Assembly (NCBI GenBank): GCA_052161885.1
Contig: CP197396.1
Span: forward strand, 1,984,001 to 2,048,000
Direction: 5' to 3'
DNA length: 64,000 bases
DNA from: QKTW01 sp052161885
GTDB lineage: Bacteria > Bacteroidota > Bacteroidia > Chitinophagales > Chitinophagaceae
Part shown: piece after piece, positions 25,640 through 33,466 of the stretch
Layout: the number at the start of each line of letters is the position of its first letter
Numbering within the stretch: position 1 is the first letter of the stretch
Position numbers and translations under genes: made by a program
The notes under the pieces: model-generated
Told to the model about the DNA's origin: nothing
Databases searched by the model: none
Seen by the model: only the letters and a program-made list of their open reading frames with translations

Positions 25640-27631
25640 ATGAAGAACGCCCTGCTTTTTCTACTGATGCTACTCCCTGCATGGTGCCGGGCAGACCATT
25701 TTTTCGGGGTAGACCTCTACTACTCCCATGTGAGCGGCAACACCTACAAAGTATATATGACCGTGTATGGCAACTGCGGAGCTAATAACTGGAGCGATCT
25801 GCCTACCGTTACCCCAGAGATTTTACTGATCAATAACGGAAGCATTACAAGGACAATGTACCTGAAGCTTATTCCGGATTCCACCAGGAATGTGAACCCT
25901 TACTGCCGCTCGCAGCAGGGGAATACCAAATGTAACGGAGGCCCTTTGCTCGGTGTAAACCGTTTTATATACGCCGATACTGTTACTATTCCTTATCCAT
26001 CAGTAAACTGGCTGTTCCGCTTCACTTCTAACATGAACACATCCTGCGGCAGCCGCGCGGGCAGGCCGGTAAGCGGTACAAACTGGGTAGGCGGAAATAA
26101 CAGCCGTCTTGTACTGGAAGCTACCCTCAACAATAGCGCAGGGAACAATTCCTCTCCGAAGTATAACAGCTCGGTATTTGATTTCTACTGCATTAATGTA
26201 CCGCAGACATACAATCAGCAAGCTACCGACCCTGACAATGATTCATTATCTTATTCACTTGTACAGGCACTGGAACAGGCAACCTGCACCCTACCCCAGA
26301 ATGTGACCTATCAGCCCGGGTACAGCTACAGTAATCCATTGGCAGTAGTTGCCAACAGCCTGACTTTTGATAATGCAACTGGCACCTTAAAATTTACACC
26401 GAACCTTTCACAGGAATCTATTGTAGATACTAAAATATCCGAATACAGGAACGGCGTACTTGTTGGCACCGCTATGAGGGAAAAAGTTTTTTATGTACTG
26501 AGCAGTTGTAATAACCAGCCGCCTACGGGAGATATAGACACTGCCGCTGCTGCACTGCAGGGAGGTTTCTGGTCTGGTACCGACACAATTACAACATGTC
26601 CGGGAAGCACCGTACGTTTTCATATACCCGTTAGAGATGCAAACGGGGACAGCATCAAAGCAGGGGTAGCCAATATACCCTCCGGCAGCAGCGTTACCAT
26701 ATCCAACAATAACTCTACCCAGCCGCGCATTGATTTCGCATGGAATACAACGGGTATGCCTGCCGGTAACTACACCTTCCTGGGTAATTACTCCGATAAC
26801 GGATGTCCGCTCTCTACTTCCAATGTAATGACCTATACGATCAGGATAATAGATGGCGGCAAAATTACACCCGCAGTACTTTCATCTACAGATTGTATCC
26901 ATAAAGCCGGCGTACAATTTCAGCTGCAGAATGGATTGAAACCATATACACTCACCCTAATGCAGGGAAACAATACGATAAAAACCTATACGGATACATC
27001 CGGGCTGATTACAGACAGTCTTGCAACAGGCGCCTACACACTCCAACTTAAATCAGCCGGCCTGGCCTGCACCAGCCAGGCAACACTTGTAGTAGCCGAC
27101 AGTGGGGTTTATCCATATATACCCAAAGGCGCTTCGCCCATAGACTATTGCCGAGACGCTCCCGCAGCTGTACTGACAGCGCAGGCTGATTCCGGGACTA
27201 TACTGAAATGGTATGATGCACAGGGCAACAACCTTCCCGGCGCACCTACACCAGCTACTAACATCGCAGGAACATTTACGTGGTATATAACAGAACAGTA
27301 CAAAACATGCGAGTCAGGCAGAGACACAATTGTCGTACATGTAAGTCAGGATGAATGTAATTACGACATCACGATCCATAATGTGATAACACCAAATGGT
27401 GACGGAAAAAATGACAACTGGATCATTGAGAATTTAAGTCTTTATCCCAAATCCACCATACAGCTTTACGACAAACTGGGCGATAAAGTATTTGATCAAA
27501 CCAACTACCAGGGCGACTGGACAGGCGGTAATCTGCCGTCAGGTGTTTACTACTATTATATCAACCTCAAAGAGCCAAACAAAACCACCGGCAGAGAAAT
27601 ATATACGGGCTACCTGATGATAAACCGTTAA
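25640..27631 (+). CDS. Secreted protein with T9SS type B sorting domain
   Basis: A 663-residue protein with a signal peptide (1-18, ending CRA). It resembles the upstream gene product in its N-terminal half: ADHFFGVDLYYSHVSGN against the SHCAGGEIVY-type start, FYCINVPQTYNQQATDPDNDSL against the CINNPYSFNNGATDPDGDSL type, and KISEYRNGVLVG against KEYRNHVLIG. They are therefore diverged paralogues. The C-terminus is a type B sorting domain (HNVITPNGDGKNDNWII, YDKLGDKVFDQ, LPSGVYYYYINL). A surface or filament role is inferred. It follows the previous gene by 64 nt and precedes the PorP-like gene by 28 nt. Confidence 0.85.
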   Translation: MKNALLFLLMLLPAWCRADHFFGVDLYYSHVSGNTYKVYMTVYGNCGANNWSDLPTVTPEILLINNGSITRTMYLKLIPDSTRNVNPYCRSQQGNTKCNGGPLLGVNRFIYADTVTIPYPSVNWLFRFTSNMNTSCGSRAGRPVSGTNWVGGNNSRLVLEATLNNSAGNNSSPKYNSSVFDFYCINVPQTYNQQATDPDNDSLSYSLVQALEQATCTLPQNVTYQPGYSYSNPLAVVANSLTFDNATGTLKFTPNLSQESIVDTKISEYRNGVLVGTAMREKVFYVLSSCNNQPPTGDIDTAAAALQGGFWSGTDTITTCPGSTVRFHIPVRDANGDSIKAGVANIPSGSSVTISNNNSTQPRIDFAWNTTGMPAGNYTFLGNYSDNGCPLSTSNVMTYTIRIIDGGKITPAVLSSTDCIHKAGVQFQLQNGLKPYTLTLMQGNNTIKTYTDTSGLITDSLATGAYTLQLKSAGLACTSQATLVVADSGVYPYIPKGASPIDYCRDAPAAVLTAQADSGTILKWYDAQGNNLPGAPTPATNIAGTFTWYITEQYKTCESGRDTIVVHVSQDECNYDITIHNVITPNGDGKNDNWIIENLSLYPKSTIQLYDKLGDKVFDQTNYQGDWTGGNLPSGVYYYYINLKEPNKTTGREIYTGYLMINR

Positions 27632-27659
27632 GCTGCCACTATCAATAAAACAAGCAATT

Positions 27660-28616
27660 ATGAAATATACACTTGTTGCACTCGGAATGCTGTTCTCTTC
27701 CGCAGTTTTTTCCCAGGGCTATCCTCACTACACCATGTTTATGTTTAATAAACTATTGTACAATCCTGCATACGCCGGTAGCCGTAATGTAACTTCAGTT
27801 AATGCTGCTTACCGCAGCCAGTGGACAGGAATTGACGGAGCCCCCAGGGATATAAGCCTGACCATAGACGGACCTGTCGGCAATTCAGATAAAGAATTCC
27901 GACCGGTAGCACTGGGCCTTGCAATAAACAGGGAAACGCTGGGGCCGGTAGATAACAATACCATTAATGCATCCTACGCGTATCGTATACGCATGGAGAA
28001 AAGTGTCCTGTCATTTGGTCTGCAGGCGGGCGTATCTATGTACAGCGCACGCTACAGTGACCTGAACCCTTACGACCAGAATGACGAAGTGCTGGCCAAT
28101 GATATAAAGAACCGTATAATGCCCAATGCAGGCGCAGGAGTGTACTGGTCATCGTCCCGTTACTACCTGGGGCTTTCGGTTCCGGCTTTACTTCAAAACT
28201 ATTACGACAAAAACGAGCCGACATACGCCAGTGGCAAAAAAGCCCGGCAGACACGTGCCTTCTACCTCAGCGGCGGCTACGGCCTCCCGGTTAACGATTA
28301 CCTGACACTGCTGCCGCAATTCATGATGCGGTACGTCGGAAACGGCACAGACCAGTTACCGTTCAGCACAGACATTAACCTTACAGCAATCATCTACAAA
28401 CGTCTGATGATCGGTGCAACTTATCGTACAGACAAATCATTGGAAGGCATTGTGCATATACAGGTAGCCAAGAAGCTGAACATAGGCTATGCATATGATT
28501 ACCTGCTGTCCGATCTGAGCCCGTATGCGAAAGGCTCACACGAAATAACCATTGGTTTCGATTTTATCAAAGACATGAAAGACTTTGTAGATCCGCGTTT
28601 CATTCAAAACTTCTGA
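27660..28616 (+). CDS. PorP/SprF family type IX secretion outer-membrane protein
   Basis: A 318-residue protein with a signal peptide (1-19, ending FSQG) and the family's opening pattern (PHYTMFMFNKLLYNPAYAGSRN, TSVNAAYRSQWTGIDGAP). The rest is alternating beta-barrel strands, ending in GSHEITIGFDF. In Flavobacterium johnsoniae, SprF and its relatives are needed for secretion of particular type B cargo (SprB and others), so this protein is probably the dedicated partner of the two upstream proteins. It is 28 nt after one cargo gene and 22 nt before the PorE-like gene. Confidence 0.9.
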   Translation: MKYTLVALGMLFSSAVFSQGYPHYTMFMFNKLLYNPAYAGSRNVTSVNAAYRSQWTGIDGAPRDISLTIDGPVGNSDKEFRPVALGLAINRETLGPVDNNTINASYAYRIRMEKSVLSFGLQAGVSMYSARYSDLNPYDQNDEVLANDIKNRIMPNAGAGVYWSSSRYYLGLSVPALLQNYYDKNEPTYASGKKARQTRAFYLSGGYGLPVNDYLTLLPQFMMRYVGNGTDQLPFSTDINLTAIIYKRLMIGATYRTDKSLEGIVHIQVAKKLNIGYAYDYLLSDLSPYAKGSHEITIGFDFIKDMKDFVDPRFIQNF

Positions 28617-28638
28617 TCCTGTTCATCAATACTGCAAA

Positions 28639-30870
28639 ATGAAGAAAAATATATACATCCTGTTCTTTGGCATGACCCTGCTGCAATCGCCAATCGCCAG
28701 TATGGCCGGCCACAATCCCGACATGTCAAAAGGAGATTATTTATATAATCATAAAGCATTCGGTGAAGCCATTTTATCTTATGAAAAAGTGGTAAAAAAA
28801 TATCCGAGGAAGAAAGATATCATGCTTTTTACCCGCATGGCAGATTGCTACAGGTTGATAAAAGATCCGGCCAATGCCGCCACCTGGTATGACAAGGCCG
28901 TAAGTATTAATGTGCGCAAAGGTCGCAACGATGATATAAAACTCCATTATGCAGAAGTACTGATGGCGCTGGAGCGGTACGATGATGCAGCTGCAATGCT
29001 GAACCAATACCTGGTACAGAAGCCCAAAGACCGGCGTGCCGCCAATATGCTCACAGGCTGTACCCAGTCTAAAATACCTGCCGGAACTTTTCCTGACGGC
29101 GTAACATCATTGTTAAGCATTAATACAGACGGCTCAGACTTCAGTCCGGCGATATATGGTAACAAGCTCGCTTTTACCACCGATTCTGTAATCAGCGGTT
29201 CTGGCAAAAAAGATAAATGGACCGGCCATACCTACTATAACCTCTGCAGCGTATCCTGCAATACAGCTGGTGTATGCGGTACAGATCTTGAGCCGCTCGG
29301 CGGAAAAGTGAACAGCAAATACCACGATGCCACCTGCATATTCACACGCGATGGTTCAAAAATGTATTTTACGCGTACTGCAATAGAAGAAGACCTCTTC
29401 GGGCAGAGTGCTGTAGCCGATAACGAAGGAACAGTGCGCCTGCAAATAATGATTGCAGACGGCTACGATCCTGAAACAAAAAAATATAAAAAGATTCACC
29501 CGTTTCCGTATAACGGCAAAAACTACTCCACTGCCCAGCCCGCAATCAGTCCGGACGAAAATATGCTGGTATTTGCATCCGATATGCAGGGTGGCGAAGG
29601 GGGCATAGACCTGTATGCCTGCCGTAAAGAAAATAATGGCGAGTGGGGCAAGCCGGTAAGCCTGGGCAAAACGATCAATACAGAAGGAGAAGAAATGTTC
29701 CCTGTTTTTACAGATAACAAAACACTTGCCTTTGCGTCAAACGGCCATCCCGGGTATGGCGGCCTGGACGTGTTCTATACAACATGGAATGATAACGGCC
29801 AGCAATGGAGCACTCCTGTAAATGCAGGAAGGCCGGTCAATTCTCCGTATGATGACATGTCGCTTACTATGTATGACGATCATCTGAACGGCTATTTTGC
29901 ATCTAATCGCCCGGCAATGAAAAAAGGCGATAATATCTATCACTTGTTTAAAGAAAAAATATTCCTGGGTCTCACCATTATTGACTCCGTATCCGGAAGA
30001 TCACTCAGCGACGTGGCTATTTCCATGCAAAGTGCCGAAGACACACGCAGCTTCAGCAGCGATGCCGATGGCCGTCTTACCACACAGCTCTACCCTATGG
30101 CAGGTTATAACATTACCTTAAAGAAACAGGGTTTCAATCCTTATACCATGCATGTATCTGCGGCAGGAAACAATGTTACAGATACTTTGCTGCGCACTGT
30201 AAAAATGTTGCCGGAGGACAATATCCCCTACGCTGCAAGTATACTCGATGAAGCCACCAGGACACCAATCGAGAATCCGATGCTGGTAATAACGCGTGAA
30301 GGCAGCAATATTACAGATACTATAAACCTGCAGACGGGAGTGCCTTTACATATAGAACTAAAAGCGGGAAATGTTTACCACATCAATGCTGTCAAAGAAA
30401 ATTACTACAGCGACGAAAAAACAGTTTCAACAAAAAACAGGCCGGAAGGCTTCAGCATAACCGGTTTCAGCGACACCATATTGATGTGTAAACTCACAAT
30501 AGGTGCCATCTGCCAGATTGAGAATATCTACTACGATTTTAATAAGGCTACCATCAGAAGCGATGCTAAACCATCGCTCGACAAGCTGCTGAAACTGCTT
30601 CGTCAATACCCGGCCATGAAAGTGCAACTCAACTCACATACCGATTGCCGGGGGGCTGATGAATACAACATGAAGCTTTCTGTAGAAAGGGCAAATGTCG
30701 TGATCCGGTATATGAGCAGCAAGGGTATTAATGCCAATAGACTCAAAGCAAAAGGCTTCGGTTCGGCAAATCCTGTAAACAGATGTGAAGACTGCGAAAA
30801 TTGCCCCGAAGAAAAACGCCGGCAAAACCGGAGAACAGAATTCCAGGTACTGACGCTGACAGGTGAATAA
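28639..30870 (+). CDS. PorE-like OmpA/TPR/PD40 protein of the type IX system
   Basis: A 743-residue protein. After a signal peptide come TPR-like helices (about 30-150: GEAILSYEKVVKKYP, AATWYDKAVSIN), a PD40/WD40-like propeller (about 165-440, PAISPDENMLVFASDMQGG), a carboxypeptidase-regulatory-like domain (about 450-520) and a C-terminal OmpA domain (about 620-740: YYDFNKATIRSDAKPSLDKL and NSHTDCRG). This is the PorE architecture, thought to fix the T9SS complex to peptidoglycan. The last gene of the module; a terminator follows. Confidence 0.85.
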   Translation: MKKNIYILFFGMTLLQSPIASMAGHNPDMSKGDYLYNHKAFGEAILSYEKVVKKYPRKKDIMLFTRMADCYRLIKDPANAATWYDKAVSINVRKGRNDDIKLHYAEVLMALERYDDAAAMLNQYLVQKPKDRRAANMLTGCTQSKIPAGTFPDGVTSLLSINTDGSDFSPAIYGNKLAFTTDSVISGSGKKDKWTGHTYYNLCSVSCNTAGVCGTDLEPLGGKVNSKYHDATCIFTRDGSKMYFTRTAIEEDLFGQSAVADNEGTVRLQIMIADGYDPETKKYKKIHPFPYNGKNYSTAQPAISPDENMLVFASDMQGGEGGIDLYACRKENNGEWGKPVSLGKTINTEGEEMFPVFTDNKTLAFASNGHPGYGGLDVFYTTWNDNGQQWSTPVNAGRPVNSPYDDMSLTMYDDHLNGYFASNRPAMKKGDNIYHLFKEKIFLGLTIIDSVSGRSLSDVAISMQSAEDTRSFSSDADGRLTTQLYPMAGYNITLKKQGFNPYTMHVSAAGNNVTDTLLRTVKMLPEDNIPYAASILDEATRTPIENPMLVITREGSNITDTINLQTGVPLHIELKAGNVYHINAVKENYYSDEKTVSTKNRPEGFSITGFSDTILMCKLTIGAICQIENIYYDFNKATIRSDAKPSLDKLLKLLRQYPAMKVQLNSHTDCRGADEYNMKLSVERANVVIRYMSSKGINANRLKAKGFGSANPVNRCEDCENCPEEKRRQNRRTEFQVLTLTGE

Positions 30871-30922
30871 TAAATCAGTATAAATTTTTCTCCGGGAAAC
30901 CCTCCCGGGAAATTACCTCAAA

Positions 30923-30951
30923 AAAGCCGCCTCATTTTCCGGGGCGGCTTT
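30923..30951 (+). terminator. Intrinsic terminator of the type-B T9SS operon
   Basis: A perfect 9-bp stem (aaagccgcc with ggcggcttt) and an 11-nt loop, flanked by A-runs on the left and a short TTT on the right. It is preceded by another partial hairpin built on cccggga (about 30890-30912). Confidence 0.75.
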
Positions 30952-31002
30952 GCCATTATAAAAGACAGGCAAATGAATGTGATAACTAAAGATTCATCTG
31001 AA

Positions 31003-31137
31003 TTAATTAAGTATATGCCACATCATCATCTTCAGCCAAAGTACAAAAGCAACCATAATGATAAACAGTACCAACACAGAAAGCAGCAGTTTCCTGACTA
31101 TCTGTGTACGTATTTTTTCATTTTTAAATAACTGCAT
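31003..31137 (-). CDS. Predicted 44-residue single-pass membrane protein
   Basis: On the minus strand, an ATG at 31137 opens 44 codons to a TAA at 31003-31005. The product has a basic N-terminal segment (MQLFKNEKIRTQIVRK), one hydrophobic helix (LLLSVLVLFIIMVAFVLWL) and a short tail. The positive-inside pattern and sharply bounded hydrophobic helix look like a real small membrane protein. It is encoded between the OmpA gene terminator and the two-component genes. I know no family. The overlapping plus-strand frame (31058-31273) looks less protein-like. Confidence 0.4.
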   Translation of the reverse strand: MQLFKNEKIRTQIVRKLLLSVLVLFIIMVAFVLWLKMMMWHILN

Positions 31138-31448
31138 GGCGGAATTGTTAAAATATCAGATAGCCTTTGCGGCGCTATGTTTATTTCAGGGCAATAATTT
31201 TATTACTGTATCCTTCCTCAAAAATGAAACATCATCCTGTATTTTTCCTGTGTGCAATATGAAGAGATTCTGAAGTTTTCCCATCCCGTTGCTCTTTTGC
31301 GCGCAATAAAAAGGCAATCTCATTCACAGGCAATCATTTCGTATTTTTAAATACCTGTTCAGCAAGCCGGTTGTGCCTCCCGGAGCTCATATAACACCGA
31401 TTTCAGAAATAATCCAGTTTTCCTGCTTTATTTTACATTTTGCATATT
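31138..31448. other. Intergenic region before the two-component genes
   Basis: No gene is supported. The sequence just before the start at 31449 (ttttacattttgcatatt) contains a site one base off the TAnnTTTG spacing and may be part of a promoter, but it is too close to the ATG to be sure. Confidence 0.4.
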
Positions 31449-32126
31449 ATGAAATTGCTTATTGTAGAAGACGAGCAGGAATTATCAGACAGCATTTGCG
31501 CCTACCTGGGCAATGAGCAGTTTGTATGTGAAACTGCTGCCGATTATTATACTGCACAGGAAAAAATTCACCTGAACGAATATGTATGTATCGTGCTGGA
31601 CATCACATTACCCAACGGCAGCGGTCTTGATTTACTGAAGGAACTACAGGCCTCCGGAAGAAATGAAGGCGTGCTGATCATCAGTGCCCGGAATTCACTC
31701 GATGATAAAATACAGGGATTGAAAACCGGTGCAGATGATTATCTCACCAAACCCTTTCACCTCCCCGAACTGGGCGCGCGCATAGCCGCCATCATACGCC
31801 GCAAATCATTTGACGGAAAAAACCTTATTGCGATTGATCACCTCACGCTGGACCTTACAGAAAAAACACTGAAGTCCGGTGATGAAGCCATTCCACTCAC
31901 GCGAAAGGAATATGAGCTGCTACTCTATTTCCTGGGGAACAAAAACCGCGTAGTGACGAAAGAAGCAATTGCAGAGCACCTCTGGGGCGATGATATGGAT
32001 ATGGCCGATAGTTATGATTTTATTTATTCCCATATCAAAAACCTACGCAAAAAAATGGTACAGGCTGGCTGCCCGGATTATATAAAGGCGATCTACGGCA
32101 TGGGATATAAATTCACTATTAAATAA
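31449..32126 (+). CDS. OmpR/PhoB-family response regulator
   Basis: A 225-residue cytosolic transcription factor. The receiver domain (1-115) has the acidic pair in IVEDE (Glu7, Asp8), the phosphoacceptor Asp51 in VLDITLP, and Lys in YLTKPFH. The C-terminal winged-helix domain (about 130-225) has LTRKEYELLLYF and the recognition-helix region SYDFIYSHIKNLRKK. The frame is open from a TTG at 31440, but the ATG at 31449 fits the family. It is followed after 15 nt by its kinase and is a close paralogue of the regulator at 44187-44864. Confidence 0.9.
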   Translation: MKLLIVEDEQELSDSICAYLGNEQFVCETAADYYTAQEKIHLNEYVCIVLDITLPNGSGLDLLKELQASGRNEGVLIISARNSLDDKIQGLKTGADDYLTKPFHLPELGARIAAIIRRKSFDGKNLIAIDHLTLDLTEKTLKSGDEAIPLTRKEYELLLYFLGNKNRVVTKEAIAEHLWGDDMDMADSYDFIYSHIKNLRKKMVQAGCPDYIKAIYGMGYKFTIK

Positions 32127-32141
32127 CGGCTACGGGGATTC

Positions 32142-33395
32142 ATGAAACTGTTCACACGATACAATCGCGTTAACCTGCTGGTGATGATAGTAGTGTTCCT
32201 GCTGTCGAGCATGGCGTCGTATGTACTGCTCCGTTTTGTATTGATTCACGAACTGGATGAAGACCTGTATGACCGGAAATACGAAATAAAACAATACATA
32301 CAACATAACGGAAAACTGCCTTTTCTACAGAACGTAGCAGATGAAATGATTACCTGCACGCCGGCAACAGACACTGTATTGCAGTTTAAACCAAGATCAG
32401 CATCGTTGTATAATCCCGGCGAAGAAAAAACAACCCAGTTCCGGCAAACCGGTTTTACGGTGCATACCGGCACACAATACTACAACATAACAATAGCACG
32501 GCCGCTGGAAGGCATGCATGGTCTGCTCAGGACGATAACGCTTATCACCATATGTACGATCCTGATTATTATTTCGGCAACCATACTGCTTAATACACTG
32601 CTGCTGCGCAAGCTGTGGCAGCCTTTTTACGACTCAATAGCCACCATCAGGGAGTTTAAACTGGGCGGCAAAAAAGATATCCGGTTTCCAGAAACGGGTA
32701 TTGACGAATTTGCATTCATGAACGCCAGCCTGGAAGACACCATTGACAAAGCAGAGCAGGATTACCAATTGCTGAAAGAATTTACAGAGAATGCATCGCA
32801 TGAAATGCAGACGCCACTTGCTATTATCCGCTCCAAACTTGATATGCTTATACAGGAAGAAAACATCTCCGAAAAGCAATCCGAAACACTGAAAAGCGCC
32901 TACGCAGCTATAAAAAGGCTTAATCGCCTGAATCAGTCTTTATTACTCCTCACCAAAATTGAAAATCACCAATTTGCTCTCGCTACATCTATAGATCTCG
33001 AAGAAAAAATAAAAGAAAAACTGGACCAATTGAACGAATTCTGGCAGGACAGGAATATCAGGGTGCGTGCAGACCTTACACCGGCAACAATTAACGCCAA
33101 TCCGGAGCTTACAGATATTCTGCTCAATAACCTTTTCAGCAACGCCAGCCGCCACAACATCGATCATGGAGAAATATGGATACAGCTGATACAGGGACAG
33201 CTGCAGGTGCATAATACCGGGGCGCCTCGTCCGCTGGATACAGAACGTCTGTTCCGCCGTTTTTATAAAGAAGCCCAGCATAGTCAGCACAATGGGCTTG
33301 GGCTTTCTATTGTAAAACAGATATGCGACGAGTCTGGCATCAGTATCATTTACGCTTATGAAAACAACCGCCACAGCTTTACGCTCACGTGGTAG
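32142..33395 (+). CDS. Sensor histidine kinase
   Basis: A 417-residue inner-membrane kinase. Two transmembrane segments (about 12-33 and 130-153) bracket a periplasmic sensor loop of about 100 residues. The dimerisation/phosphoacceptor motif NASHEMQTPLAII puts the phosphorylated His at residue 220. The ATPase has an N box (LLNNLFSNASRHN) and a G box (HNGLGLSIVKQI). It pairs with the regulator encoded 15 nt upstream, and a receptor gene begins 71 nt after its stop, which suggests that the receptor is the regulated or sensed partner. It is a paralogue of the kinase at 42940-44190. Confidence 0.9.
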   Translation: MKLFTRYNRVNLLVMIVVFLLSSMASYVLLRFVLIHELDEDLYDRKYEIKQYIQHNGKLPFLQNVADEMITCTPATDTVLQFKPRSASLYNPGEEKTTQFRQTGFTVHTGTQYYNITIARPLEGMHGLLRTITLITICTILIIISATILLNTLLLRKLWQPFYDSIATIREFKLGGKKDIRFPETGIDEFAFMNASLEDTIDKAEQDYQLLKEFTENASHEMQTPLAIIRSKLDMLIQEENISEKQSETLKSAYAAIKRLNRLNQSLLLLTKIENHQFALATSIDLEEKIKEKLDQLNEFWQDRNIRVRADLTPATINANPELTDILLNNLFSNASRHNIDHGEIWIQLIQGQLQVHNTGAPRPLDTERLFRRFYKEAQHSQHNGLGLSIVKQICDESGISIIYAYENNRHSFTLTW

Positions 33396-33466
33396 TTTGC
33401 ACAAAAGATCACAGGCACAAAATTCCTCCAGAATCCCGCAATACATTTGCATGCTTTTTATTTTTT

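Noticed and set aside
31058..31273. 71-codon plus-strand frame before the response regulator
   Set aside because: It overlaps the better-looking minus-strand small membrane protein, and its composition is not convincing.
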